Made by a program: the position numbers and the translations under genes. A stretch of DNA of 64,000 bases from Pseudomonas kuykendallii (GTDB lineage Bacteria > Pseudomonadota > Gammaproteobacteria > Pseudomonadales > Pseudomonadaceae): the NCBI RefSeq assembly GCF_900106975.1, contig NZ_FNNU01000001.1:494260-558259 (forward strand), written 5' to 3'. Every line of letters starts with the position of its first letter. The stretch's first letter is position 1. The notes beneath the pieces were generated by a model. The model was not told where the DNA came from and searched no databases. It saw nothing but the letters and a program-made list of their open reading frames with translations. Of the stretch, positions 63,874 to 64,000 are shown in pieces.

Positions 63874-64000
63874 TCAGTGTTGGGCGGTGGCCTTGAGGCC
63901 GGCCAGCACCAGTTTCTGGTAAAGCTGCTCGCGCAGGCCCTCGGGTTTTTCCAGCCCCATGCGCTCAAGGTGCGCGGCATAGGCGGCCGGCTCCGGCAGG
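63874..64000 (-). CDS. C-terminal fragment of unidentified protein, cut by window
   Basis: Only the last 41 residues are present, ending in LVLAGLKATAQH. They are helical, with no motif I can assign. The frame is supported by its stop lying just before the cupin start, by GAGG serving the cupin, and by consistent codon use. The product cannot be named from this piece. Confidence 0.55.
   Translation of the reverse strand, partial: LPEPAAYAAHLERMGLEKPEGLREQLYQKLVLAGLKATAQH

Overview
This 64 kb window is a high-GC, gene-dense stretch of a Pseudomonas chromosome. Diagnostic genes are algQ, algP, fimS/algZ-algR, the hemCDXY cluster, sutA, the lptM(lppL)-lysA-dapF-DUF484-xerC series, cyaA of class I, ptsP-rppH and an aaaA-type arginine aminopeptidase autotransporter. 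Gene content resembles the P. aeruginosa group. The order is not that of P. aeruginosa PAO1 as I remember it, so a relative such as the P. citronellolis / P. nitroreducens type is my best guess (inference, not tested). No rRNA, tRNA, CRISPR, prophage or insertion sequence was seen.

Region 1 (1-5554) is the least ordinary part. On the minus strand it holds a GntR regulator, an ABC importer of the nitrate/sulfonate/taurine type (binding protein, permease, ATPase), a second and clearly paralogous GntR regulator, and the start of an FAD oxidoreductase resembling the AprA / fumarate reductase family. A matching inverted repeat (ACTTGT-N4-ACAAGT type) lies just upstream of both the downstream regulator/flavoprotein unit and the importer unit, so the two units look like one regulon. 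The binding protein carries an unusual C-terminal extension.

Region 2 (5688-27669) is mostly housekeeping: ptsP and rppH (nitrogen PTS and mRNA 5' processing), a HAD phosphatase, the ilvA-SDR/DoxX-DUF2269-MFS operon, rpiA, the aaaA autotransporter, a YjiK/SdiA-regulated-like protein, an FAH-family enzyme, a D-2-hydroxyglutarate dehydrogenase divergent from serA, a DUF523 protein paired with a 2OG-Fe(II) oxygenase, DUF2059, an alpha/beta hydrolase, a DUF6436 thioredoxin-like protein and an acyl-homoserine-lactone acylase of the HacB type.

Region 3 (27763-37556) is the alginate/heme/arginine block: algP, algQ, a DsbB-type oxidase, hemY-hemX-hemD-hemC read from hemC downwards, algR-fimS, and argH divergent from fimS. 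Region 4 (37651-49514) runs from a small hypothetical gene and corA through several small genes to cyaA, DUF1289, cyaY, lptM, lysA, dapF, DUF484, xerC, a HAD hydrolase and sutA. Region 5 (49583-64000) holds a YjbQ protein, the amtB-glnK ammonium pair, ubiK, comM, a GGDEF/EAL phosphodiesterase with a degenerate GGDEF site, rep, dps, a histidine phosphatase, a copper-resistance cassette (copA-copB plus a small Cys-rich secreted protein), xpt, a cupin and a truncated gene at the right edge.

The functional ties visible are: nitrogen sensing (ptsP, glnK/amtB); serine synthesis coupled to D-2-hydroxyglutarate removal (serA with the dehydrogenase); tetrapyrrole synthesis; alginate/virulence control (algP, algQ, algR, fimS); diaminopimelate/lysine synthesis (dapF, lysA); and copper tolerance. 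Starts were chosen by ribosome-binding sites, overlaps and recalled family lengths; where these disagree it is stated. No database search could be run, so family names rest on motif recognition.
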